From NCBI RefSeq assembly GCF_051027545.1, contig NZ_CP194902.1, forward strand, positions 5,238,580 through 5,302,579: a stretch of 64,000 nucleotides of DNA, written 5' to 3'. The notes under the pieces were generated by a model. It searched no databases. It saw only the letters and a program-made list of their open reading frames with translations, and was not told the DNA's origin. The translations under genes were made by a program, and so were the position numbers. Each line of letters starts with the position of its first letter. Position 1 is the first letter of the stretch. The stretch is from Methylocaldum sp002005105. Lineage in GTDB: Bacteria; Pseudomonadota; Gammaproteobacteria; Methylococcales; Methylococcaceae. Shown one piece after another: positions 8,568 through 17,999 of this stretch.

Positions 8568-10268
8568 TTATTTTTGTTCCTTTCTTGCCCGCTCCTTGGC
8601 TCGCTCCACGGCCCGCTTGATGAGTTCCATTGCACGGGGATTGGATTTATCCAGCGTCCTCGCACCTGCCCCTTCTGTCCCCACCTCCGCTTCCAATAAT
8701 TCATGCCTGAGTTTCAGGTATTCGGTGAAAACCGGGTCGCGCATTTCGAAACGAAAACCCAGGCTTTCGAGCTGGGCGTTCAGCTTTTCCAGTTCCTTTT
8801 TGTCCTCCTCGCTGAGGCTTTCACCCTTGGCGGCGATCTTGCGCTGATCCTCCAGCAGCTTTAAGGTGGGTTTATCCACCGTGGCCGGAAGCCCGAACAT
8901 ATCGCTGGTCAGGATTCCCGCGAACCCCATCCCGCGTGGGTCTATGGAAGGACGGGATGCGGCAACCTTCTGGCTGTCCGGCTCGCGGGTAAGGATTTGC
9001 ACTTGCTTGGCATTCAAAGCCGCAATCGCCAAGGGGTTATGCGTGGTCAGAACGACATGGCTGGACTTTCGGGTTTGTTCGTCGGTGCCGACAAACTTTT
9101 CGAGAAATTCCAGATAATCCATCGCCCAACGCGGATTCAAATGCGTATCCGGTTCATCCAGCAGGAACAGGCTTTCCTGTTCCGCGGTGAACCGCAGCAA
9201 TCCCAGCACCGTCAAAAGCTGCTGCTCGCCTTCCGAAAGTTCCCGGAACTCCACCGCACCGGCATTTTTGCTCAGCTTCACCCGGATACGGACCTCGGCG
9301 ATCAATTCGGAGATATAGGTGCTTTCCAGCTCCTTGAAAAACTCGTGCGGCGGCAAGTCATTGAGCAGGGTTCGAAGCGATTCGGTATCTCGGACGAAAA
9401 GATAGAGGTGTTCGTTTGTTTCCTTACGCCGAAAATCAAGCGTTACCTTATGGTTCAAGCGAATGGGTGCAAGAGATATTTCATATAAACGGTCTAAAAA
9501 TCGTTGAACTACACCTCTCGCAAACCAAAATCGCTTATCTCCTTTTCCAGTCGGGTCTGTTTTTTTCTTTGCCCAGCTCGGTTTGTTATGTAGAACAAAT
9601 AGTACCGAGTCAATGCCGCCGTTGGGATCAATACCCAGATAATCACTCAAAAAGCCCTGAACGGCATCATCTTGCTTGAGCATGAAGGCGAGCAAAACGA
9701 ACTGGCTATGAATCGGCCGCGCATAGAACAAGGGCCGCATAGGGCTATCTTCGCCTGCCAGCAAATCATCGTAAAAACGCTTTTGATGTTCGTCGAAATG
9801 CCTTTCCAAACGGTTGCTGGGACCGGAGTAATAGCCGAACACGTAATTCGGCAGGTATTTGTTTTTTTCCTGCCTGAAGCGGGAATATTTGATGTCCTGG
9901 CCCGGCGGTGCCGCTGAGTTGTGTTCGGCCGACGTGAACAAAGGAACCTGCTCTGGAGCGGCGGATTTTTGCATGGTGTCCGGATCACTTTCGTAGACCC
10001 GAATGATGTAGGGTTCGCCGATGCGGTCTGGATCGGCGTCGATCGCGATGCGCTGGCCCCGGCAACGATATTCAAGCTTATACGCGAAAGGCGGTTTGGG
10101 TTTGCCCAAATCGAGGTCACGGAAAATCAGAACCAGGGCTTCCAGGACGTTCGACTTGCCGGTGCCGTTCCAGCCGATGACCACCGTCACCCAATCGCCT
10201 TCCGAAAAGTCGATCTCGACCTCGCTGAGGTTCTTGAAGCGCTTGATCCAGAGCTTGTCGAGACGCAT
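8568..10268 (-). CDS. AAA/ABC-type ATPase, PtuA-like (Septu defence)
   Basis: The 566-residue product opens like RecF/OLD-type ATPases (MRLDKLWIKRFKNLSEVEI). It has Walker A GWNGTGKSN at 32-40, an ABC signature LSEGEQQLL near 345, Walker B LFLLDEPDTHLNPRW near 372 and a switch histidine in VVLTTHNPLAIAAL. A long central insertion separates the two halves of the nucleotide-binding domain, as in PtuA. Next to an HNH gene this makes a Septu-type pair in which the ATPase is thought to control the nuclease. The start is five bases after the hsdS stop, and the HNH start is ten bases beyond its own stop, so hsdS, ptuA and ptuB form one tight unit. PtuA is the best fit; a generic AAA family 15 ATPase is the alternative. 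Confidence 0.85.
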   Translation of the reverse strand: MRLDKLWIKRFKNLSEVEIDFSEGDWVTVVIGWNGTGKSNVLEALVLIFRDLDLGKPKPPFAYKLEYRCRGQRIAIDADPDRIGEPYIIRVYESDPDTMQKSAAPEQVPLFTSAEHNSAAPPGQDIKYSRFRQEKNKYLPNYVFGYYSGPSNRLERHFDEHQKRFYDDLLAGEDSPMRPLFYARPIHSQFVLLAFMLKQDDAVQGFLSDYLGIDPNGGIDSVLFVLHNKPSWAKKKTDPTGKGDKRFWFARGVVQRFLDRLYEISLAPIRLNHKVTLDFRRKETNEHLYLFVRDTESLRTLLNDLPPHEFFKELESTYISELIAEVRIRVKLSKNAGAVEFRELSEGEQQLLTVLGLLRFTAEQESLFLLDEPDTHLNPRWAMDYLEFLEKFVGTDEQTRKSSHVVLTTHNPLAIAALNAKQVQILTREPDSQKVAASRPSIDPRGMGFAGILTSDMFGLPATVDKPTLKLLEDQRKIAAKGESLSEEDKKELEKLNAQLESLGFRFEMRDPVFTEYLKLRHELLEAEVGTEGAGARTLDKSNPRAMELIKRAVERAKERARKEQK

Positions 10269-10273
10269 AACGG

Positions 10274-12031
10274 CTACGGCGTCACGACGCGGGACACGTA
10301 GTCCTGGGTATCCCGGCGCTCGATCGAGACGGCTTTCTGCTTATAAAGGTCGCGAAGCTCGATGTAGAACGCCTCGATGTCCGCGGCCGTGTTGGCGCCA
10401 TCCAAGCCGCAACCACTGAGCAAATCGGCAGCGCTCATGGCTTCGCCGGAATCGGGCAACACTTCGAGTATGGGTTTCACGCGCTCTCCTGCTTCTTTCT
10501 TGGGTCGGAGGACTCTTCTGGGGCGGGGTTCGGCTTCTCTTTCTTCACGAGCTCGACGGATGCGTTCAAGCAAGAGACTCGCGGGTTCGTCTTCGGGGTT
10601 TTGCGGTACCAGCTTTCCGGCAAATGCACTGCTCAGAATGTTTTGCCGCTGGGCTTCGCACAGAAGTAACTTTTCGTTAATCTCAAATTCCTGAATCTCA
10701 AGCTGTCTATTTGCTTCGTCTAAGATGTTCATGATTTCTCGCTGCTCTTCAACAGAAGGCAGAGGCACCGGAAAGGTTCGCAATGTCGATAAGTTTATTG
10801 AAGCAAGATTCGTAGTTTGCTTGCCGCCTTGGATAAACCATTGCTGTCCAAAGCTGTTGCCGTGATGGGAGACGAATTTCGAAGAAATTTCATCGATAAA
10901 AAGCCGTACGCGAAAAACATGGTTCTGGTGAATACAAACCGCTAACTGCCTTTCCCAAACCCAGCCACGTCCGAGTTTATCGAGATCGCCGCCTTCGTTG
11001 AACAAAATGTCTCCATTCTGCAAGGCAAGGTCTTCAATTTCCCTTTCAGAGGCAAGAATTGTCTTAACCTGTTTAAGATCGAGATATCCGCGCTGGACAT
11101 TGGCAACGCGCAAGTAAGGCACTTCTTGAAGAATGGTTCCCTCCTTGTATTTGGTACCCTTGGCGACGCCAGAAACAATCTCGCCAACTTGATCGAGAGT
11201 CGCCCAACACCATCCCTCCGGCAATTCTTGCAACGTACTCGTATCCGGCTCGACCGGCTCCGGGTATCGGTCGCGCCATTTCTCGGGCGGCTTTTTTCCT
11301 TGGGCCTCGTACTTGGCGAGTTGCTTTTCTTCCCAGCGCCGGCGGCGTTCCTTAAGGATGCGCTGTAACAGTTGTTCCCCTGTTTCAGGTGGCGGGCCAC
11401 CGGCATCGGCCTGTACGTGTCGCTGCTCCCGCCAAGCCTGCGTAAGCCTGCCTTCGACGGCGGATTTCAGCAGGGATTTGCGATAGAGCGAGAGTTTGAC
11501 TTTGGCAGCTTGGAGTTCAGCGATGCCAGCATCTAGTTCGGAGAATAATTCTTCGAGTTTATTGACAATGGTCTTTTGCGTGCGAGGCCCTGGCATCTGA
11601 AACGGATAATTTGCAAAGGTTGCTGGCTTAATTCGCATAAGCGAACCTCCAACACCCGAAGCATTACCCGCTAGAAAATCGCGGAACTTCGTTTGTCGCA
11701 TGAAGTACATCAAATATTCTGGAACGAGCACCGAGCAGCGATCAAATACTATCCACTCGGTTGAAGCTATTTGCCTTCTTTTTGTTCCCGGTTGCACAAC
11801 CCAAGTACGGTTAATTCTTGGGTTTATCTTGCATAATAGGACCATCCCCTCAGAAACGGTCTGCTTGTTGGAGCCGATTTCGCTCCCGGTGACGACTTCA
11901 GGACTGCCAGACTCGAAAGACGGCACACTATAAAGCTCAAACTGCTCATCAGGGAATTCAGATGGGTTAATACCGTTCCCTGAAGCTAGAGGAAGCTCGC
12001 AAAATGGGATATGCAACCAGCCGGCGCTCAC
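10274..12031 (-). CDS. hsdS: Type I restriction-modification system, specificity subunit
   Basis: The 585-residue product recognises the bipartite DNA target. It has two target-recognition domains: the first at about residues 1-160, ending in the conserved helix KLEELFSELDAGIAELQAAK, and the second at about 275-440, followed by a helix with EEQREIMNILDEANRQLE. The start is a GTG inside a GTGA overlap with the hsdR stop. A basic C-terminal extension of about 110 residues (after ILSSAFAGKLVPQN) carries a winged-helix-like stretch beyond the usual HsdS end. The first TRD has a composition slightly different from the rest, as expected for a recombining domain. The recognised sequence cannot be predicted. 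Confidence 0.93.
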   Translation of the reverse strand: MSAGWLHIPFCELPLASGNGINPSEFPDEQFELYSVPSFESGSPEVVTGSEIGSNKQTVSEGMVLLCKINPRINRTWVVQPGTKRRQIASTEWIVFDRCSVLVPEYLMYFMRQTKFRDFLAGNASGVGGSLMRIKPATFANYPFQMPGPRTQKTIVNKLEELFSELDAGIAELQAAKVKLSLYRKSLLKSAVEGRLTQAWREQRHVQADAGGPPPETGEQLLQRILKERRRRWEEKQLAKYEAQGKKPPEKWRDRYPEPVEPDTSTLQELPEGWCWATLDQVGEIVSGVAKGTKYKEGTILQEVPYLRVANVQRGYLDLKQVKTILASEREIEDLALQNGDILFNEGGDLDKLGRGWVWERQLAVCIHQNHVFRVRLFIDEISSKFVSHHGNSFGQQWFIQGGKQTTNLASINLSTLRTFPVPLPSVEEQREIMNILDEANRQLEIQEFEINEKLLLCEAQRQNILSSAFAGKLVPQNPEDEPASLLLERIRRAREEREAEPRPRRVLRPKKEAGERVKPILEVLPDSGEAMSAADLLSGCGLDGANTAADIEAFYIELRDLYKQKAVSIERRDTQDYVSRVVTP

Positions 12032-14793
12032 GCCACCAACTCCCGATTCATCTCACTCATCAATTCATCCAACTCCGGCCCGAACACTTTCCACGCGCCG
12101 GCCAATCCGCCGCGGTTAGCAAAAGGCGCGTAGTCTAGGTCACTTCGCTCCACCGCACAATTGGCGGCGATGTGATCCTTGATCTGCCGCAGCCACGCGG
12201 TTTGCTCCTCGGTGAAAGCCTGGCCGCGCCGGGCGTTGTGGCGGAATATCCAATCCTTGAAACGGCTGTCCACTTGCTCGGCGAAAGGCCGGAGTTCGGA
12301 ATCCAGGCCGATGGCGAAACGCACCAGGGCCACGATGTCCGTCAGCCGGCGCTTGAGCTCGGCCCCTTTCACTTGGCTCTGCTGCACCCGCTGGTAGGCG
12401 CTCCACAGCTTTTCATTGGTCAGCAGCAGTGGCGGACGGGACAGGGCCTCGTGCAATTCCTCGACGATATCGAACGTCAGCGCCCGGCGCTGGTAGGGCT
12501 GCGCGTAGAAAAAACCGAGCGCGGCGATTTCGTCCTTGTGCTAATCGATGAAGGCTTTGAAGCTGGCGATCACCTGCTCCGCCATGGCCTCGGCTTCCGC
12601 GCCGAAGCCCTGGAAGGTGACATGATCGAGATTGACGGTGTCGATGAGCTGGTCCCGCTCCAGTCGTACCGCCTCGATGACCTGCCGCAACTCGGGTCTG
12701 TCGAAGGGCTTGCAGGCTTCGAATACCAAGGCATCGCGGGCGGCTTGAAGTTGCTCCGGCGTCGCGTCGTCCTCGCTGGCAAGCTGGTGTTGCCGTTTGG
12801 CTTCCGCTGCCGCTCGGTCGGGATCCACCGCCAACAACAGATTCCGGGCCAATTCGGCCAAGGAAGTCCCGCCGGACTCCTTGACGATGCGGGCGCGGGC
12901 CTTGTCGTCCAGCCGCTTGTCTAAGCGCAGCAGGCGATTGGCGAGAGACAGCACGGTCTCGTCGCCGCGGGTGCCGGCGGCGATGTTTTGCAGCAGGTCC
13001 TTAAGCGATGCTCGCGGCAGACGCTCGATGGGACGGCTGTCGGTCTTGAGGGACTTCGTGACGCCCACCGCGTCGATCAGCACGAAGCCGTCCTTGGCGT
13101 ATTCGGCGCTGGGCGTGACCTTGCGCAGGTCCTCGAAGCCCAGGCTGCGCACGCCCCGGCCTCTCATCTGCTCATAGTAATTCCTGCTGCGCACGTCCCT
13201 CATAAAGAGCAGAACCTCGATCGGTTTCACGTCAGTGCCGGTGGCGATCATGTCCACCGTGACGGCAATGCGCGGGTTGTACTCGTTGCGGAACTGGGAA
13301 AGCACGGACTGCGGATCTTCGTCCTTCACGCCATAGGTGACTTTCTTGCAGAAGGCGTTTCCTTCCCCGTATACCTCGCGCACGATCTGGATGATGTCAT
13401 CGGCGTGGCTGTCGGTCTTGGCGAAGATCAGGGTTTTCGGTACTTCCTTGCGGCGCGGGAAGAGTTCGGATTCCACAGCCCGCTTCATGGCCTGGATGAC
13501 GTGACGGATCTGGCTGGGGTTGGCGACCGAACGGTCCAGGTCCTTGCCGGTGTATTCCTCGTCTTCGTCCTGCTGCTGCCAGCGCTTCTTGCGGGTGAGG
13601 CGGTCGCGCCGGTCGATCCACTCGCCGGCCTTGACCTTGGCCCCCTTCCTGGTGGTGGCGGTTTCGATGAGGTATTCGCTGTAAGGGACGTTTACGCCAT
13701 CGGCCACGGATTGCTCGTAGCTGTACTCGCTAACGACGTTTTCATTGAAAAAACCGAAGGTGCGCTTGTCGGGCGTGGCGGTCAGGCCGATCAGAAAGGC
13801 GTCGAAATAGTCGAGCACTTGTTTCCAGAGGTTGTAAATGGATCGGTGGCACTCATCGATGATGATGAAATCGAAGGTTTCCACCGGAATGGCCGGGTTG
13901 TAGACCACGGGCCGGGGCTCGGCATTCGCGGGACGATACTCAGCCGGGGAAATGTCTTCGGCCGATTCGTCCAGCGGTTCGCCTTTCAGCAGGGAGCACA
14001 GGCGCTGAATGGTGCAGATGCAAACCTTCGCGGCAGGGTCGATGCCGGCCCCACCAACGCGTTGCACCGGATAGAGCTCGGTGAAATGGCGCGGGTCGTC
14101 CGGGGGCCTGTAGGCAGCGAATTCCTGGTGAGCCTGCACGCCCAGGTTGCGGGTATCCACCAGGAACAATATCCGCTTGGCCCTGGCATGGTGCAGCAGG
14201 CGGTAAGCCGCAGTGATCGCAGTATAAGTCTTGCCGGCCCCCGTCGCCATTTGAATCAGGGCATGCGGATGAGCGGCGGCGAAAGAGGCTTCCAGACCCT
14301 GAACGGCTTTGAACTGGCAATCGCGCAAGCGATCCGAGAGCAAGGGCGGAAATTCGCTTTGCAGGCGGGCGCGTAGCGATGCGCCCTCGGCCAGCCAGAA
14401 CTTGAACGTTTCGGGACGGAAGAACTGGAATACCTCCCGCGAACGTGGCGCCGGGTCGCGAGCGTCGGTGAATCGCGTCACCGAGCCGGTGCTCTCGTAG
14501 AGAAAAGGCAAGGGCTGATGATCGACGAACCACTTCAGCTTGCTGGCGGCGTAGCGGGCGGTCTGGTCCTCAATGAAAGTAAGAATGGTGGGCTGCGGCT
14601 TCGCCTCGATAACGCCCACGGGCTTCCGGTCGATGAACAGCACGTAATCGGCAGGACCGGTATCCGTGGGGTATTCCCGAATCGCCACCCCCATCGCTGC
14701 GCCCAAGTTCATGGCGCCCAGGTCTTGAATGATCCAACCGGCTTGGACCAAATGGCGGTCGATCTCCTGGCGAGCCTTGGCTTCAGGCGTCAC
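12028..14793 (-). pseudogene. hsdR: Type I restriction subunit, interrupted by one in-frame amber codon
   Basis: Translation from the GTG at 14793 (preceded by GGAGGGGAG) gives 750 residues: an N-terminal nuclease region with DYVLFIDRKPVGVIEAKP, helicase Walker A MATGAGKTYTAI, DEAD-type box IIDECHRSIY and later helicase motifs. It stops at TAG (12541-12543). The same frame continues without any shift for 171 more codons, starting HKDEIAALGFFYAQPYQRR and ending with LDYAPFANRGGL and LDELMSEMNRELVA. That is exactly the C-terminal domain of EcoEI-type HsdR that docks onto the methylase core. One base change, probably GAG to TAG, therefore truncates the protein. The stop overlaps the hsdS start (GTGA). 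Restriction is probably lost unless the codon is suppressed or is a sequencing error. Confidence 0.88.
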
Positions 14794-15306
14794 ACTCCCC
14801 TCCCCAATGAATTGTTGTTATTAAAATAGCCGCTTTGAATGCCACCGGGCTGCATTGCGGCGCGGCATTAGAGCATTTTCATATCGAGTGTAGAGGCGAA
14901 TTCACTTGCGCATTCAAAGCAACGGAGGCGAAAAAATTCGCCTCTACGCCGTAAATGCGAACCGAAAATGCTGTAATTTTCCCCTTCCCCACGAGCTTGC
15001 ACCAGAATTTTGCCATTCAAGTCGGTTCGACTCCACGGCAGTGTGGTTCTTCTGGTTACCTTTAGGACGATAGACGTGTTTTAGACGCGTACTTGGCAGC
15101 GAGGCCACCCCCTTCTCGGCATAGCGCCATGAATTGGAATGATAAAGGAGTAAGGTTCTTCTTATTTACTCGATCGCCCAAGGTCAGACGCTCGCTTTAA
15201 CCCTAGGAACTTCACTGGCAAATCCAGGTGGCGTGTCCAGATGTCTGGACGATTGTTATAGTGCTCGCATTGTTCGACCTGAAATGGCCCCCACCGAAAA
15301 CCTCCA
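14794..15306. other. Intergenic region upstream of hsdR with a palindromic element
   Basis: No gene is supported here. The region should hold the promoter of the defence operon near 14800, and the imperfect palindrome annotated at 14872-14972. A short T-loop-like string near 15018-15030 does not form a stem and is not a tRNA. Confidence 0.4.
14872..14972. repeat. 101-bp imperfect palindrome (MITE/REP-like)
   Basis: The outer arms agcattttc (14872-14880) and gaaaatgct (14964-14972) are perfectly inverted. Inside them a 12-bp perfect pair, tagaggcgaatt (14891-14902) and aattcgcctcta (14935-14946), is also inverted. A local hairpin gaggcgaa/ttcgcctc (14925-14944) offers an alternative fold. The nested symmetry suggests a small non-autonomous mobile element or a REP-type repeat upstream of hsdR. 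Confidence 0.6.
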
Positions 15307-15392
15307 GACAACAAAAAACCCGCCAAGCCTTATGACTCGCGGGTTTTCCGGATTTCACCGAACGCCTTCGGTTTCTATGATTGGCGGAGAGA
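15307..15392 (-). repeat. Right copy of tRNA-Ser 3' flank (putative att site)
   Basis: Bases 15307-15331 are identical to 3634-3658, and the similarity runs on into the 3' end of the intact tRNA-Ser. Together the two copies delimit the 11.7-kb block of defence genes. This side keeps the complete tRNA, as expected of the functional attachment-site half. Confidence 0.5.
15312..15346 (-). terminator. Rho-independent terminator of tRNA-Ser
   Basis: Reading leftwards, AACCCGC and GCGGGTT form a 7-bp stem around a 15-nt loop, followed by a run of T (15313-15318 on the complement). It lies about 35 bp downstream of the tRNA 3' end. Confidence 0.75.
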
Positions 15393-15472
15393 GAGGGATT
15401 CGAACCCTCGATACGGTTTTGCCGTATACACGATTTCCAGTCGTGCGCCTTCGACCACTCGGCCATCTCTCC
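15382..15472 (-). tRNA. tRNA-Ser (anticodon GGA)
   Basis: The leftward transcript begins GGAGAGAUGGCCGAG and ends with UCUCUCC, discriminator G and an encoded CCA. The 7-bp acceptor stem GGAGAGA/UCUCUCC is perfect. The anticodon loop CTGGAAA gives anticodon GGA. A long variable arm (about 18 nt) typical of class II serine tRNAs precedes the T arm GAGGGTTCGAATCCCTC. With CCA the gene is 91 nt. It reads serine UCC/UCU codons. Its 3' side is the likely insertion target of the neighbouring defence island. Confidence 0.96.
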
Positions 15473-15524
15473 GAAAACGTGGCATTTTAATTGAAAATCC
15501 GGCGGTTGTCAGCCTCCTCGATAC

Positions 15525-17885
15525 TCAACCGACGTTATTCCCGGCCAAAAACATCCAGGTCTCGACCACGGTGTCCGGATTGAGGGACAAGCTCTCGATG
15601 CCTTCGTCCAGCAGCCAGCGAGCGAGGTCGGGATGATCGGACGGCCCCTGTCCGCAGATACCGATATATTTGCCGTGCTTGCGGCAGGCCTGGATGGCCT
15701 GGCGGATGAGCGCCTTGACCGCCGGGTTGCGCTCGTCGAAGCCTCCCGCGACCAACCCGGAGTCGCGGTCTATGCCCAGGGTGAGCTGGGTCAGATCGTT
15801 GGAACCGATGGAGAAGCCGTCGAAGATTTGCAGGAACTCGTCGGCCAGCAAGGGATTCGAGGGAATTTCGCACATCATGATCCATTTGAGCCCGTTCACC
15901 CCGCGCGGCAAGCCGAAGCGCTGGAGCAGCTCGGCGACTCCGCGCGCCTCGTCCAAAGTGCGCACGAAGGGAATCATGACCCAGACGTTCTCCAGCCCCA
16001 TGTCCTCGCGCACCTTTTTCAAGGCGCGGCATTCCAGCTCGAAGCAGTCACGGAATGAGTCGTCCACATAACGCGAGGCGCCGCGAAAACCGATCATGGG
16101 ATTTTCTTCGTTCGGCTCGTAGGCTTTACCGCCCAGGAGATTGGCGTACTCGTTGGTCTTGAAGTCCGAGGTCCTGACGATCACCGGCTTGGGCGCGAAA
16201 GCGGCGGCGATCATGGCGATGCCTTCCGCCAGCTTGTCGACATAAAAACTCACCGGATCGCGATAACCGGCGATGCGCTCGCGGATCGCCTGCTGCAACT
16301 CGGCCGGCTGGCGCTCGTATTCGAGCAAGGCTTTCGGATGAACACCGATGGTCCGCGCGATGACGAATTCGAGCCGGGCCAGGCCGACGCCGTCGTTCGG
16401 CAGCGCGGAAAAGGCGAAAGCGCGCTCCGGGTTGGCCACGTTCATCATGAGCTTGACCGGCAGCTTGGGCATCTCGTCCAAGTTGACCTTGCTGACTTCG
16501 TAGGGCAGTTCGCCCTGATAGATGTAACCGGTATCGCCTTCGGCGCAAGAGACGGTGACCATGGTATCGCGCTGGATCTTGCGGGTGGCGTCGCCGCAGC
16601 CGACGACCGCGGGAATGCCGAGCTCGCGGGCGATGATCGCCGCGTGGCAGGTCCGCCCGCCGCGATTGGTGACGATGGCGCTGGCTCTTTTCATGATCGG
16701 CTCCCAATCGGGATCGGTCATGTCGGTCACCAGCACGTCGCCCGGCTGCACCAGATCCATCTGCGACACGCTGGCGATGACTTTGGCGCACCCCTTGCCG
16801 ATGCGATGTCCAACGCTGCGGCCTTCGGCCAGCACCTTGCCCTTCTGCTTGAGCCGATAGCGCTCCATCTCGCGCGTGACGCGGCTTTGCACCGTCTCCG
16901 GCCGGGCCTGGAGAATATAGAGGCGGCCGTCGAGTCCGTCCTTGGCCCATTCGATGTCCATGGGCCTCTTGTAATGCTGTTCGATGCGCACCGAGAGCCG
17001 CGCCAACTCTTCCGCTTCCTGATCGGTGACGGAAAACCGCTGCCGGTCCTCTTCGCGCGTGTCGACGGTGACCACGGATTTGGCGGGGTCGTAAATCATC
17101 TTGACGGCTTTCTTGCCGAGGCTGCGGCGCAGCACTGCCGATTTTCCGGCCGCGAGAGACGGCTTGTAGACGTAGAACTCGTCAGGATCGACCGCGCCCT
17201 GCACCACCATTTCGCCGAGGCCATAGCTCGAAGTCACGAAAACGGCATCGCGGAAGCCCGATTCGGTATCCAGGGTGAAAATCACGCCGCTCGCGGCGAG
17301 ATCGCTGCGCACCATCCGCTGCACGCCGGCGGACAATAATACCTTGCGGTGCTCGAAGCCTTGGTGCACGCGATAGGCGATGGCCCGGTCGTTGAAAAGC
17401 GAGGCAAAAACCTGCTTGACCGCCCGGAGCACGCCGTCCAGGCCTTGCACGTTGAGGTAGGTTTCCTGCTGCCCGGCGAACGACGCCGTCGGAAGATCTT
17501 CCGCCGTGGCAGAGGAGCGCACGGCCACGGAAAACTCCTTCGGGGACTCGCCGGCCAGTTGGCGGTAAGCTTCCGTGATGGCTTTTTCCAGTTCGGGGGT
17601 AAAAGGTATGTTCATGATCCACTGGCGGATGGTGTCGCCCGCGCGCGCCAGCGCCGTGACGTTATCAACGTCGAGCCGGTCCAGTTCCGCCCAGATGCGT
17701 CGGTCGAGCCCGTTCTGAGCGAGAAAATCCCGATACGCTTCGGCCGTGGTGGCGAAACCGTCGGGTACCGTGACGCCCGCCTCGGAAAGCTGGCTGATCA
17801 TTTCGCCGAGCGAGGCATTCTTGCCGCCTACGCGCCCTACATCGTCCATTCCCAAAGCGTCGAACCAAACCACGTATTCGTTCAT
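15525..17885 (-). CDS. ppsA: Phosphoenolpyruvate synthase (pyruvate, water dikinase)
   Basis: The enzyme converts pyruvate and ATP to PEP, AMP and phosphate for gluconeogenesis from C3 or C1-derived carbon. The start at 17885 (MNEYVVWFDALG) is preferred over an upstream frame extension because it matches the usual N-terminus and gives 786 residues, the family length. The N-terminal ATP-grasp domain includes VGGKNASLGEMI and SSATAEDLPTASFAGQQET. The swivelling phosphohistidine domain carries GGRTCHAAIIARELGIPA with the catalytic His. The C-terminal PEP/pyruvate domain has SNDLTQLTLG and the conserved CGQGPSDHPD. It is divergent from its regulator ppsR, with 114 bp between the starts. Confidence 0.96.
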   Translation of the reverse strand: MNEYVVWFDALGMDDVGRVGGKNASLGEMISQLSEAGVTVPDGFATTAEAYRDFLAQNGLDRRIWAELDRLDVDNVTALARAGDTIRQWIMNIPFTPELEKAITEAYRQLAGESPKEFSVAVRSSATAEDLPTASFAGQQETYLNVQGLDGVLRAVKQVFASLFNDRAIAYRVHQGFEHRKVLLSAGVQRMVRSDLAASGVIFTLDTESGFRDAVFVTSSYGLGEMVVQGAVDPDEFYVYKPSLAAGKSAVLRRSLGKKAVKMIYDPAKSVVTVDTREEDRQRFSVTDQEAEELARLSVRIEQHYKRPMDIEWAKDGLDGRLYILQARPETVQSRVTREMERYRLKQKGKVLAEGRSVGHRIGKGCAKVIASVSQMDLVQPGDVLVTDMTDPDWEPIMKRASAIVTNRGGRTCHAAIIARELGIPAVVGCGDATRKIQRDTMVTVSCAEGDTGYIYQGELPYEVSKVNLDEMPKLPVKLMMNVANPERAFAFSALPNDGVGLARLEFVIARTIGVHPKALLEYERQPAELQQAIRERIAGYRDPVSFYVDKLAEGIAMIAAAFAPKPVIVRTSDFKTNEYANLLGGKAYEPNEENPMIGFRGASRYVDDSFRDCFELECRALKKVREDMGLENVWVMIPFVRTLDEARGVAELLQRFGLPRGVNGLKWIMMCEIPSNPLLADEFLQIFDGFSIGSNDLTQLTLGIDRDSGLVAGGFDERNPAVKALIRQAIQACRKHGKYIGICGQGPSDHPDLARWLLDEGIESLSLNPDTVVETWMFLAGNNVG

Positions 17886-17999
17886 CGAAATTACCCCGTA
17901 TAGTTGCCGAGAGCTTGCGATGCGCCGCGGCCCTTTCACAAGCTTCCTGCGTTCGAATTCAGTATTCTATGGGAATCCACCCGGCATGGTAAGAAAAGC

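Noticed and set aside
7775..10268. Retron of the Eco7 type
   Set aside because: PtuA/PtuB-like proteins are present but there is no reverse transcriptase or msr/msd-like region nearby.
15014..15035. T-loop-like ggttcgactcc
   Set aside because: The flanking bases do not pair into a stem and no other tRNA arms are present.
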